Assembly (NCBI GenBank): GCA_002339325.1
Contig: DDKK01000005.1
Coordinates: forward strand, 1-37,125
Length of the DNA stretch: 37,125 bases
Reading direction: 5' to 3'
From: Nitrospiraceae bacterium UBA2600
GTDB taxonomy: Bacteria > Nitrospirota > Thermodesulfovibrionia > Thermodesulfovibrionales > Thermodesulfovibrionaceae
Below the pieces are notes generated by a model. That model did no database searches. It saw only the letters and a program-made list of their open reading frames with translations, and was not told the DNA's origin. Position 1 is the stretch's first letter. Each line of letters opens with the position of its first letter. The translations under genes were made by a program, and so were the position numbers. Below are positions 30,258-37,125 of this stretch, in pieces.

Positions 30258-32596
30258 TAAAAAAGGAAGTTCTTGAAGCCTTAGATTATTATAAGATACT
30301 GACATTAATAGAGGAATTTGCAAGCTCAGAAGCAACAATCAAAGAGATAAAAAATATTCATCCCTCTGATAATATAACGGAAGCAGAAAAAAGGCTCGAA
30401 GAATTTAAATCAATAAAGAAATATTTTGACAATGGAGGAACTCTACCCATCTCCTCCTTTCCAGATATAAGAGCTTTAATAAGCCGTGCTTCAAAGGAAG
30501 GTGCTTTTTTCGAGGCATGGGAGTTAACAGGATTTCTTAGAGTTTTAAGAGTATTAGATAGAGTTTCTTCCTGTATAAATCAGCTGATTGACTTTCCAGC
30601 TTTGGCTCAAAAAATAGGTTTAATTCTTGGGAATGACCTCTCTGTTGGGCAACCTTATCTTCTTGAAAGGCTTGAAAGGACAGTAGATGAGGATGGCAAT
30701 ATTCTTGATACAGCCACTCCAATGCTTCAATATCTGCGAAAGCAGATAAGAATAACGGAAGAACGAATTAAGGAGAAGTTGGAAGAAATTGTAAATAGAA
30801 AAGATATTGTCATTTTTCTACAGGACAGTTTCATAACCAAAAGAAATGACCGTTGGGTTATTCCTGTGAGAATGGACTCTAAAGGACAGGTAAAGGGTAA
30901 AGTTTACGACGTCTCCCGCTCTGGAGACACGGCCTTTGTTGAACCAGAGGAGATATCCTTACTCTCTAAGAAGCTTGAAGAGTTGAAGATTGAAGAACGG
31001 GTTGAGGAGATAAGAATTCTGAGAGAACTATCTGACTACATCCATCAAATTGCCAACACCTTAGAAAGAGAATTTACCCTTCTTGTATATCTTGACAAAA
31101 TGAACGCCATATATCATTTTTCAAATAGGTTTAGCGCTAACATTCCTTCTCTTACTAATGAGAGGCTCATAAGCCTGATTGAAGCTAAACATCCTCTTTT
31201 AATGATTTCAAAAAATCAAGTAGAGCCCCTTAATTTAAACCTTTCCGATAAAAAAGTTCTTGTAATCAGCGGACCTAATGCTGGAGGTAAAACAGTTACC
31301 CTAAAAACCATAGGAATTTTAACGGCAATGGCTAATGCAGGACTTCCAATACCCGCAAGTCCTTCATCAACTATTCCTTTTGTGGACGCCATCTATGTAG
31401 ATCTATCTCATGAAGGCTCTATTGAAGAGCATCTTTCAAGCTTTGCCTCCCATTTGATAACGCTTAAAGAAATTATCGAAAAAGCAAACAGCGAAAGTCT
31501 CATTCTTCTTGATGAAATAGGCACCAATACAGACCCTGAGGAGGGTGCTGCTTTGGCCTGTGCAATAATTGAGGAGTTGAAAAACAGGGGGTCTCTCACC
31601 TTTGTTACAACCCATTTAAGCAAGGTAAAACTCTTTGCCGCAACAGATAAAGGAATGGAAGTGGGAGCGATGTTGTTCGATGAGAATACTATGACCCCTC
31701 TCTATAGATTAAGCATTGGCAATCTGACTACCTCTTATGCTCTTGAAATTGCTCAAAAATATGGTTTTCCAGAAACCCTCATAAAGAGAGCCCATGAACT
31801 AAAGGGAACAGGGGATAGAAATATATATGAGCTAATGAAAGAACTTGAGAGAACTAAGGAAGAATACAGAATCAAAATTGCCGAGCTTGAAAAGATAGAA
31901 AAATCTCTCGCAACAGAAAAAGAAAGACTTGAAATTGAAAATGCAAAGATAGAAGAAAAGAAAAGAAAGTTAATGCAAGAAGCAAAAGAAGAGGCTGAAG
32001 GGATGATTCAGAAACTTAAAAAGGAAATAAACTTTCTTTATGAGGAAGCAAAAAGAGCAGATAAGAGAAGACTTAAAGAGATATCGGAGAGTTTACGAAT
32101 GCTTTCAAGAGAATTTCAAGGGGAGGCACTGAAAGACAAAGAGGAGATAAAAGTAGGAGAAGTTGTAAAGTTAAGAAAGCTAAAACTCTCTGGAAAAGTT
32201 CTAAGTATTGAGGAAGGCAGAGTAAAGATTCAAACAGAGAAGGCACAGATAGAAGCAAGCATTGATGAAGTAGAAAAAATATTGATAGATAAAGAACAAA
32301 CACACAAAGAAAACACAGTTCTATCTAATGGAAAACAGACAGATTTAGAAATTTATCCAAGAAAAATTGACCTCAGAGGCATGAGGGTTGATGAGGCAAT
32401 CTCGATGTTGGAGAGATTTTTAAATGAACTCTCTTTAAACGAGGCATCTTTTGGATTGATATTGCATGGGATAGGAAAAGGAATTTTGAGAGATACTATA
32501 AGAGATTACCTCAAAGACCACCCGGCAGTAAAGGCTTTCAGAAAGGGAGATACCGATGAAGGCGGAGATGCTGTAACAGTAGTGGAGATGAGATGA
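30254..32596 (+). CDS. mutS2: MutS2 endonuclease/ATPase
   Basis: The 780-residue protein lacks the MutS mismatch-binding domain. It has the core domain (about 1-300), Walker A SGPNAGGKTVTLKTIG (about 338), Walker B LILLDEIGTNTDPEEG, a long coiled coil (about 520-620), a KOW-like stretch and a C-terminal Smr nuclease domain (IDLRGMRVDEAISML, LILHGIGKGILRDTIRDYL). MutS2 acts against recombination intermediates or on stalled ribosomes. The start TTG overlaps the YtxH stop (TTGA). The stop overlaps the next ATG. Confidence 0.95.
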   Translation: MIKKEVLEALDYYKILTLIEEFASSEATIKEIKNIHPSDNITEAEKRLEEFKSIKKYFDNGGTLPISSFPDIRALISRASKEGAFFEAWELTGFLRVLRVLDRVSSCINQLIDFPALAQKIGLILGNDLSVGQPYLLERLERTVDEDGNILDTATPMLQYLRKQIRITEERIKEKLEEIVNRKDIVIFLQDSFITKRNDRWVIPVRMDSKGQVKGKVYDVSRSGDTAFVEPEEISLLSKKLEELKIEERVEEIRILRELSDYIHQIANTLEREFTLLVYLDKMNAIYHFSNRFSANIPSLTNERLISLIEAKHPLLMISKNQVEPLNLNLSDKKVLVISGPNAGGKTVTLKTIGILTAMANAGLPIPASPSSTIPFVDAIYVDLSHEGSIEEHLSSFASHLITLKEIIEKANSESLILLDEIGTNTDPEEGAALACAIIEELKNRGSLTFVTTHLSKVKLFAATDKGMEVGAMLFDENTMTPLYRLSIGNLTTSYALEIAQKYGFPETLIKRAHELKGTGDRNIYELMKELERTKEEYRIKIAELEKIEKSLATEKERLEIENAKIEEKKRKLMQEAKEEAEGMIQKLKKEINFLYEEAKRADKRRLKEISESLRMLSREFQGEALKDKEEIKVGEVVKLRKLKLSGKVLSIEEGRVKIQTEKAQIEASIDEVEKILIDKEQTHKENTVLSNGKQTDLEIYPRKIDLRGMRVDEAISMLERFLNELSLNEASFGLILHGIGKGILRDTIRDYLKDHPAVKAFRKGDTDEGGDAVTVVEMR

Positions 32597-33036
32597 AAAC
32601 GGTTGGGGTTATTGGAGCAGGAAAAGCAGATGAAGAATTAATTAGATTAGCAGAGGAGGTAGGCAGGCTTCTGGCAAAAAATGGAATCACTGTAATTACA
32701 GGTGGTTTAGGAGGAGTTATGGAAGCAGCCTGCAGGGGTGCGTATTTTAAAGGAGGAATTACCGTTGGCATTCTTCCTACGTTAAGCAAAGAAGATGCGA
32801 ATCCTTATGTGAAAATTCCAATTCCTACAGGCATGGGTGAAATGAGAAACGCTCTTATTGTGAGAGCCTCTGATGCTTTAGTCGCTATTGGTGGAGAGTA
32901 CGGGACTTTAAGTGAGATAGCCTTTGCATTAAAGACAGGCAAAAGGGTGGTTGGACTTAAAACCTGGGATATAAGGGGAATAATTCAAGTCAATTCACCA
33001 GAAGAAGCTGTAAGAATACTACTAAAAGATTCATAA
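32593..33036 (+). CDS. Rossmann-fold nucleotide-binding protein (TIGR00725/LOG-like)
   Basis: The 147-residue protein has GVIGAGKADEELIRLAEEVG, TGGLGGVMEAACRGAYFKGG and the PGGxGTxxE-like site as IGGEYGTLSEIAFAL. This places it with the small LOG/MoCo-carrier-like family. Some relatives bind a cofactor or are phosphoribohydrolases; the true role here is not known. It overlaps mutS2 by 4 bases (ATGA) and ends the run. Confidence 0.82.
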   Translation: MKTVGVIGAGKADEELIRLAEEVGRLLAKNGITVITGGLGGVMEAACRGAYFKGGITVGILPTLSKEDANPYVKIPIPTGMGEMRNALIVRASDALVAIGGEYGTLSEIAFALKTGKRVVGLKTWDIRGIIQVNSPEEAVRILLKDS

Positions 33037-33115
33037 AGGTCTTTATTGACTTTTTTAACCCTCCTTTTTCAAAATATTTCCAGTTTTTGAACTTTTTGTG
33101 AGGTTAGTATTACTA

Positions 33116-33664
33116 ATGAATGAGGAGCAAAAATTAATCAAGCAGATTGTAGATGGAGATGAGGAGGCGTTGAGGAGACTTTATGATATTACGGCAAGAA
33201 GTGTTTATCAATACATATTTAACTTTGTTAACAACAAAGAAACTGCTGAGGACCTTATGATAGAAACTTATACACAAGTATGGTTGTCTGCAAAGAGATT
33301 TAAAGGAGATTCACGGATTTTAACATGGATTTTAGGAATTGCCCGAAATTTAACGATGAATGAAATAAAGAAGAGAGATTACAGGTATGAGGAATTAAAA
33401 GATACAGAAAATCAAAAGGCTGAACAGTTTAGATTAACAGCAGAAAACGAAACAGAACAGCTGATTTATCTTGCTTTGAAAAAGCTTTCTTTAAAGCATA
33501 GAGAGATTCTTGATTTAATATTTATACATGAACTGACCTATGAAGAAGTGGCAAAAATACTTGATATTCCATTAAATACAGTGAAAACAAGAATTTTTTA
33601 CGCAAAGGAAAAATTAAGAGAAATACTTGAGAATATGGGGGTAAACAAAGATGCCTTTTTCTAA
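33116..33664 (+). CDS. ECF-type sigma factor
   Basis: I favour ATG 33116 (182 residues) over GTG 33098. Region 2 is seen as DEEALRRLYDITARSVYQYI with LMIETYTQVWLSAKRFKGDS and LTWILGIARNLTMNEIKKRD. Region 4 is LSLKHREILDLIFIHELTYEEVAKILDIPLNTVKTR. The length and lack of extra domains fit an RpoE-like ECF sigma. TTGACT at 33046 may be part of its promoter. The anti-sigma candidate starts 14 bases before its end. Confidence 0.92.
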   Translation: MNEEQKLIKQIVDGDEEALRRLYDITARSVYQYIFNFVNNKETAEDLMIETYTQVWLSAKRFKGDSRILTWILGIARNLTMNEIKKRDYRYEELKDTENQKAEQFRLTAENETEQLIYLALKKLSLKHREILDLIFIHELTYEEVAKILDIPLNTVKTRIFYAKEKLREILENMGVNKDAFF

Positions 33665-34250
33665 GAAATTAGAAAAAATCAAAGAAATGTTGCCTTTGTA
33701 TTCCAAGAGATTAGTTTCAGATGAAAAAAGAGAAGAAATAGAAAATATTCTAAGTAATGAACCGGCACTTCAAAAAGAATTAAATTTCTGGAACGGTGTT
33801 AAAAGGGGTTATGATAAAATAAAAAATGATTTTCCTGAGCCTTCTAATAATATCTATCCTAAAATAAGCAGTCGAATAAGGGGAAGAAGAAAATATATAT
33901 GGAATATCTTTAGCCTGAATCCAAAATTTTCCTTTGGTTTTATAATGTTTCAATTTTTAGTGATTATTGGTTTGTTGTTTTACATTCTCAATTTAAAATA
34001 TGAATACAAAACTCTTTCAACCGCAGAAATTAAGGCTGAAACAGCCTATGCAATAAATGTTGTTTTTAAAGAAGATGTAAAGGAAAAGGAGATTAGAGAA
34101 CTTTTAAAAAAAATAGATGGTAGAATAATTGACGGTCCTTCTAAAACAGGTCTTTATGTTGTTGGAATAAAGGACAGGGAGAAAAAGGATAGAGTTTTAG
34201 ATATTTTAAGAAAAAGTGGTATAGTTCTTCTTGCCGAGCCTGCCTGTTAA
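33651..34250 (+). CDS. single-pass membrane protein, probable anti-sigma factor
   Basis: The 199-residue protein has a cytoplasmic helical N-terminus (MLPLYSKRLVSDEKREEIEN, ELNFWNGVKRGY) typical of anti-sigma domains, a membrane helix (about 95-114) and a periplasmic domain with an ACT-like look (IRELLKKIDGRIIDGPSKTGL). The zinc-binding HxxxCxxC of ZAS proteins is absent. Overlap with the sigma gene strongly supports the role. What it senses is unknown. Confidence 0.78.
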   Translation: MPFSKKLEKIKEMLPLYSKRLVSDEKREEIENILSNEPALQKELNFWNGVKRGYDKIKNDFPEPSNNIYPKISSRIRGRRKYIWNIFSLNPKFSFGFIMFQFLVIIGLLFYILNLKYEYKTLSTAEIKAETAYAINVVFKEDVKEKEIRELLKKIDGRIIDGPSKTGLYVVGIKDREKKDRVLDILRKSGIVLLAEPAC

Positions 34251-34408
34251 TTTATAAAAAATTTTTTGAACAATCTAAATCTGAAATATTACTTTTTCAT
34301 AGAATGAAAATTACATTTTTTACACTTATTCAGTTAATTCGATTGAAAATACTCTTACTGATTCTTCGTCTCTATTTATTTGTCTATTAAAAAACAGAAA
34401 GGAGGTTT

Positions 34409-34438
34409 ATGAAAAGAGGAAGGTTATGTAATTTTTGA
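34409..34438 (+). CDS. 9-residue leader-type peptide (MKRGRLCNF)
   Basis: AAAGGAGGTTT precedes an ATG with ideal spacing, and the frame ends after nine codons. It lies 46 bases before the secreted protein gene and would be translated first. It may be a regulatory leader or an accidental start. The rest of 34251-34484 shows only AT-rich DNA and candidate promoter hexamers. Confidence 0.35.
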   Translation: MKRGRLCNF

Positions 34439-34484
34439 TTGCTGGATTTTTTGATAAGGTAAAAGATTATGAAAAGGAGGAGAA

Positions 34485-35381
34485 ATGAAAACAAGATTAT
34501 TAGTAAGTTTAATTTTAGTATTTGCCTTAATATTATCTGCAGGGATAGGCAGTGCTCAACAACCAGAGATAGAAGCTTCACTTAAAGCAATTCCTGAAGC
34601 CTACAAAGGAAAATGTCCAGCAGCTATAAAATTTGAAGGTCAAATTACAGTCAAAAATTTAAAAAGACCGCCACTCAAGGTTCAGTATAAGTTTATAAGG
34701 AGTGACGGAGCGTATTCACCGATTGAGACAATATTTTTTGAAAAGGATGGTTCAAAAAATGTGAGCACTACATGGACTCTCGGTGGAAAAACATTGTCAG
34801 ACTATGAGGGATGGGAAGCAATAAAAATTGTTTATCCCCAAGATAAAGAATCAAAGAAGGCTCATTTTAAAATTAAATGTGTTGAGCCTGGTCCACATCC
34901 TGAAACTTCCGTTAAAGAAGACTGTGTATCTTTTAATCCAACAACTGCAGAGGTAAAAAAAATAGGTAACAGCTGGAAGATAGTTGATGGTAGTCAATGG
35001 TTATTTGACTTTGGCAGTAAAAAATCTGAGGCTGAGAAAGCTCTAAGAATAATAAAACATTACAAAATGAACCAATCTTGTTTTGTGGGAAGACCAAATC
35101 CTTCATTTTCTTACTTGCTAATTTCAGGACTTCCTCCTGCCGGACCATATCGTTATGGACCATTTGAAACTGATGACTGTGTATTTATCAATTTAGAAAC
35201 TCTGGAGCTAAAAAACATAGGTAACAGCTGGAAGATAGTTACTGGCAGTCAATTGCTGTTTGATTTTGGTAATAAAGAGTCGGAAGCAAGACAAGCATTA
35301 GCAATTATAAAAAAATATAGTTTCAACAATTCTTGTTTTGTAGGAAGACCTGCCCCTTCCTTTAAATATCTAAGAAAATAG
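34485..35381 (+). CDS. secreted protein with a tandem Cys-containing repeat
   Basis: The 298-residue protein has a strong SD (AAAAGGAGGAG), a signal peptide (1-24, ending GSA) and an N-terminal beta-rich domain (about 30-130: AAIKFEGQITVKNLKRPPLK) with two Cys. Two copies of a 67-residue repeat follow (about 145-211 and 230-296). Each reads DC(V)xFNxxTxExKxIGNSWKI, then DGSQ-LFDFGxKxSEA, A-xIIKxY, and SCFVGRPxPSFxYL. The two Cys per repeat probably form a disulfide. The repeat is found in other secreted bacterial proteins but I know of no assigned function. It is followed by a terminator. Confidence 0.75.
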   Translation: MKTRLLVSLILVFALILSAGIGSAQQPEIEASLKAIPEAYKGKCPAAIKFEGQITVKNLKRPPLKVQYKFIRSDGAYSPIETIFFEKDGSKNVSTTWTLGGKTLSDYEGWEAIKIVYPQDKESKKAHFKIKCVEPGPHPETSVKEDCVSFNPTTAEVKKIGNSWKIVDGSQWLFDFGSKKSEAEKALRIIKHYKMNQSCFVGRPNPSFSYLLISGLPPAGPYRYGPFETDDCVFINLETLELKNIGNSWKIVTGSQLLFDFGNKESEARQALAIIKKYSFNNSCFVGRPAPSFKYLRK

Positions 35382-35389
35382 CGTAAGGA

Positions 35390-35424
35390 GAGGGTTACTC
35401 TATTATTGGAGTAACCCTCTTTAT
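35390..35424 (+). terminator. Rho-independent terminator after the repeat protein
   Basis: GAGGGTTACTC (35390-35400) and GAGTAACCCTC (35409-35419) form a perfect 11-bp stem with an 8-base loop, followed by TTTATAAT. It separates this gene from the next secreted protein gene. Confidence 0.88.
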
Positions 35425-35534
35425 AATATCGCCCTCTTTTAATCTCAAATTCCTTTAAAAAATTTTTTAAAGAATTTTGAACAAAATTCTTGTCAAAATT
35501 TACTTTAATTTAAAAAATATGAGGAGGAAAAGGT

Positions 35535-36470
35535 ATGCGAAAAAGTCTTGTATCTATTTATTCGAAGGTTTTTGTAGTTCTTTTATCCTTGCTTATTGCC
35601 TCATCAGTCTTTGCAGAAAGTGGCCCAATGACTCACAAGCCTAAGGGAGATAATCAACCGACAAAGGTAGACCAGATGAGAGACCTAATGCCAGACTTAA
35701 TCGTATCAGAAATTTCTGAGGATAGCGCCGGAAACATAATAGTAAAAATAAAAAATATTGGGAAATCTGGAATTAAAGCATCAGAGTATGAAAGAAGTAG
35801 TAATCAGGCATTTATAGAGCTCACAATAGACGGCAAATCCACAAAAAACATGCTTGCAACTGTTGACCCTCAGAGAGCACTTACTCATCCAAACAGAGAA
35901 ATTAATTGGAACACAGGACAAAAGGTATGGCAAGACCCTGCAGACCGTAAAACTGAGGTTATTGTAAGAATTGACCCTTCCAATCAAATTCAAGAGAAAG
36001 ACAAAAACAATAACGAATCAAGGAAATTATTTTCTCGCTTTATCCCTGTAAAATCTGAACTAATTGTAAAGCGTATTTATAGATGTGGACCGAATATATC
36101 ATTTTGTATGGAATTTGAGAATAAAGGTAACAAGGAATTTAAAGGAAATTTTGCTTTTGATGTTGATGTAATACAATTTGGAGTGGAATTAGGCAGTATA
36201 GTAAAAGGACATGATATCATGCTTCGTAATAGACAAGGCATTGTAGTAGCACAGATATCTGGTGCAGGTTTTTATTCTTGCAGAAATGTAGTTATTACTG
36301 CAAATACTACTTATTCACCCACCGGTGTATTATGTAATTTTGGACCTGCTGTTTTCTCAATCACTCCAGATATTCCCGAGGAGGGCTTTGACGTTTTGAT
36401 AAGACTATTAATTAATGAAGAAGGGCAATCTGAGAAACGTCCCAGATTTAACTTCCATATTACAAAGTAA
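35535..36470 (+). CDS. secreted CARDB-like protein
   Basis: The 311-residue protein has an SD (GAGGAGGAAAA), a signal peptide (1-27, ending VFAE) and a CARDB-like beta domain: MPDLIVSEISEDSAGNIIVK, IKNIGKSGIK, EVIVRIDPSNQIQEKDKNNN, where the closing D-x-x-N-x-I-x-E-x-x-E/D-x-N-N-x motif is diagnostic. A second beta domain follows (about 175-308) with Cys pairs (YRCGPNISFCMEF; FYSCRNV, VLCNFGP). Such domains bind cell-surface partners. No membrane anchor is present. Confidence 0.78.
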   Translation: MRKSLVSIYSKVFVVLLSLLIASSVFAESGPMTHKPKGDNQPTKVDQMRDLMPDLIVSEISEDSAGNIIVKIKNIGKSGIKASEYERSSNQAFIELTIDGKSTKNMLATVDPQRALTHPNREINWNTGQKVWQDPADRKTEVIVRIDPSNQIQEKDKNNNESRKLFSRFIPVKSELIVKRIYRCGPNISFCMEFENKGNKEFKGNFAFDVDVIQFGVELGSIVKGHDIMLRNRQGIVVAQISGAGFYSCRNVVITANTTYSPTGVLCNFGPAVFSITPDIPEEGFDVLIRLLINEEGQSEKRPRFNFHITK

Positions 36471-36503
36471 AGGGAAATGTTTTAGAAAAAAGGAGGAATT
36501 AAA

Positions 36504-37125
36504 ATGAAACTTTTAAGAATTTCAACAACAGCAGTATTTCTTTTCTTTACTATAGTTATATTAGCTTATGCACAGAGTGATAAAATTCAGAGACCTCCAT
36601 CTCAGCAATATTCAACTCCCCAACAAACTACACCCATTTCACCTAAAGTTACACCGGAAACAAAGAAAAAACCTAAGCCAGGTATAAGCAGTCCATATAG
36701 CCTAAATATCATTAACTTCTCAGCTTCGTCAACTACTATTAATTACGGAGAGGAGGTGACTCTTAGATGGACTATTAGTGGAAACAATCTTTCAGGTTTA
36801 AAACTTGAAATAACCCCAGATATTGGCCAAATTCCTCTTTCCAGAACAGATTATAGAAATGAATCCTTTACAATAGAGGGCTCTAAAACAATAAAACCTT
36901 CCAAAACAGAAAAATATATTTTGAGGATTTCAGCTATCGATCCTGTTAGATTAGATATTGACCAAGCAGGAAATCTCCATCGTCGCACTTTAGAAGCAAA
37001 AAATGCATTAATTATAAGTGTAAAAAAACCAAAAATAGAAAATGTTAAACCTTTAGTGGATCAGAAAACAATGAAGATAAAATTCCTTGCGAAAAATACA
37101 GGTGATGCAGATTTCACCTCAAGCC
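36504..37125 (+). CDS. secreted beta-domain protein, cut by window edge
   Basis: From ATG 36504 (SD AAAGGAGGAATT) the frame stays open to the last base, 207 codons. A signal peptide (1-23, ending AYA) is followed by a Pro/Thr/Gln-rich linker (about 24-62), then an Ig-like beta domain (NIINFSASSTTINYGEEVTL, RWTISGNNLSGL, SKTEKYILRI) and the start of another, FLAKNTGDADFTSS, which again looks CARDB-like. It is the third secreted protein after the sigma/anti-sigma pair. The C-terminus is not visible. Confidence 0.72.
   Translation, partial: MKLLRISTTAVFLFFTIVILAYAQSDKIQRPPSQQYSTPQQTTPISPKVTPETKKKPKPGISSPYSLNIINFSASSTTINYGEEVTLRWTISGNNLSGLKLEITPDIGQIPLSRTDYRNESFTIEGSKTIKPSKTEKYILRISAIDPVRLDIDQAGNLHRRTLEAKNALIISVKKPKIENVKPLVDQKTMKIKFLAKNTGDADFTSS

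Noticed and set aside
1..37125. CRISPR arrays, rRNA genes or a replication origin.
   Set aside because: No regularly spaced repeats, no rRNA-like sequence and no DnaA-box cluster were seen.

Overview
The window looks like chromosome from an AT-rich, probably thermophilic, Gram-negative bacterium, most like the Nitrospirota (Thermodesulfovibrio-type). This is inferred from gene style: an MSHA-like type IV pilus set with a secretin, HldD for LPS heptose, MutS2, a QueH remnant, a relic resembling superoxide reductase, and short AT-rich intergenic DNA. No rRNA or marker gene here fixes the species.

Layout. (1) 1-2899, minus strand: tRNA-Gln, ispE and a long TPR protein, then a very small self-contained unit for a 19-residue Cys-rich peptide. 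That unit has its own promoter, three tandem hairpins that all carry the same AUGAA loop, a strong SD and a terminator. (2) 2899-3053: tRNA-Val and tRNA-Asp. (3) 3012-14029: a genomic island of about 11 kb integrated into tRNA-Asp, bounded by an exact 66-bp direct repeat (attL 3012-3077, attR 13964-14029), with a frame-disrupted tyrosine integrase next to attL. It carries a metal-resistance operon (ArsR/SmtB regulator, P1B ATPase, two-component system, ZraP-like and PepSY-like exported proteins), a second three-gene operon (unknown protein, HD hydrolase, MFS pump) and many relics (IstB, an SOR-like fragment, a ChrB fragment, queH, a secreted protein with nonsense codons). (4) 14157-16400: trxA, a TlpA-like thioredoxin and ffh in one run. 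(5) 16406-16798: a DUF202 membrane protein. (6) 16823-25273, minus strand: an MSHA/type IV pilus operon, in transcription order pilin, (small membrane ORF, HepT relic), MshI/PilMN-like, PilO-like, PilP/MshK-like, secretin, MshE/PilB, MshG/PilC, MshM/ExeA. The pilin has a sigma-54-type promoter, and a GC-rich foldable segment of unknown class lies upstream of it. (7) 25573-33036, mostly plus: MshN-like TPR protein, hldD, class II aldolase (minus), HEAT-repeat protein with a PPP phosphatase, a DUF6485 protein (minus), YtxH, mutS2 and a TIGR00725-type protein. (8) 33116-37125: an ECF sigma factor, its likely membrane anti-sigma, and three secreted proteins (one with a tandem Cys-containing repeat, one CARDB-like, one cut by the window edge).

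How the genes fit together. The island adds metal sensing and efflux, but several of its genes are decaying: its ArsR has lost two ligands of the alpha5 metal site to an in-frame TAG. The pilus block encodes platform, motor, secretin and alignment proteins for one machine. Its motor carries an N-terminal domain of the c-di-GMP-binding MshEN type. The sigma/anti-sigma pair probably controls envelope functions, possibly the secreted proteins beside it.

The best candidates for something undescribed are the AUGAA-hairpin micropeptide unit at 2641-2832, the unclassified foldable segment at 25350-25430, and the repeat-containing secreted cluster at 34409-37125.
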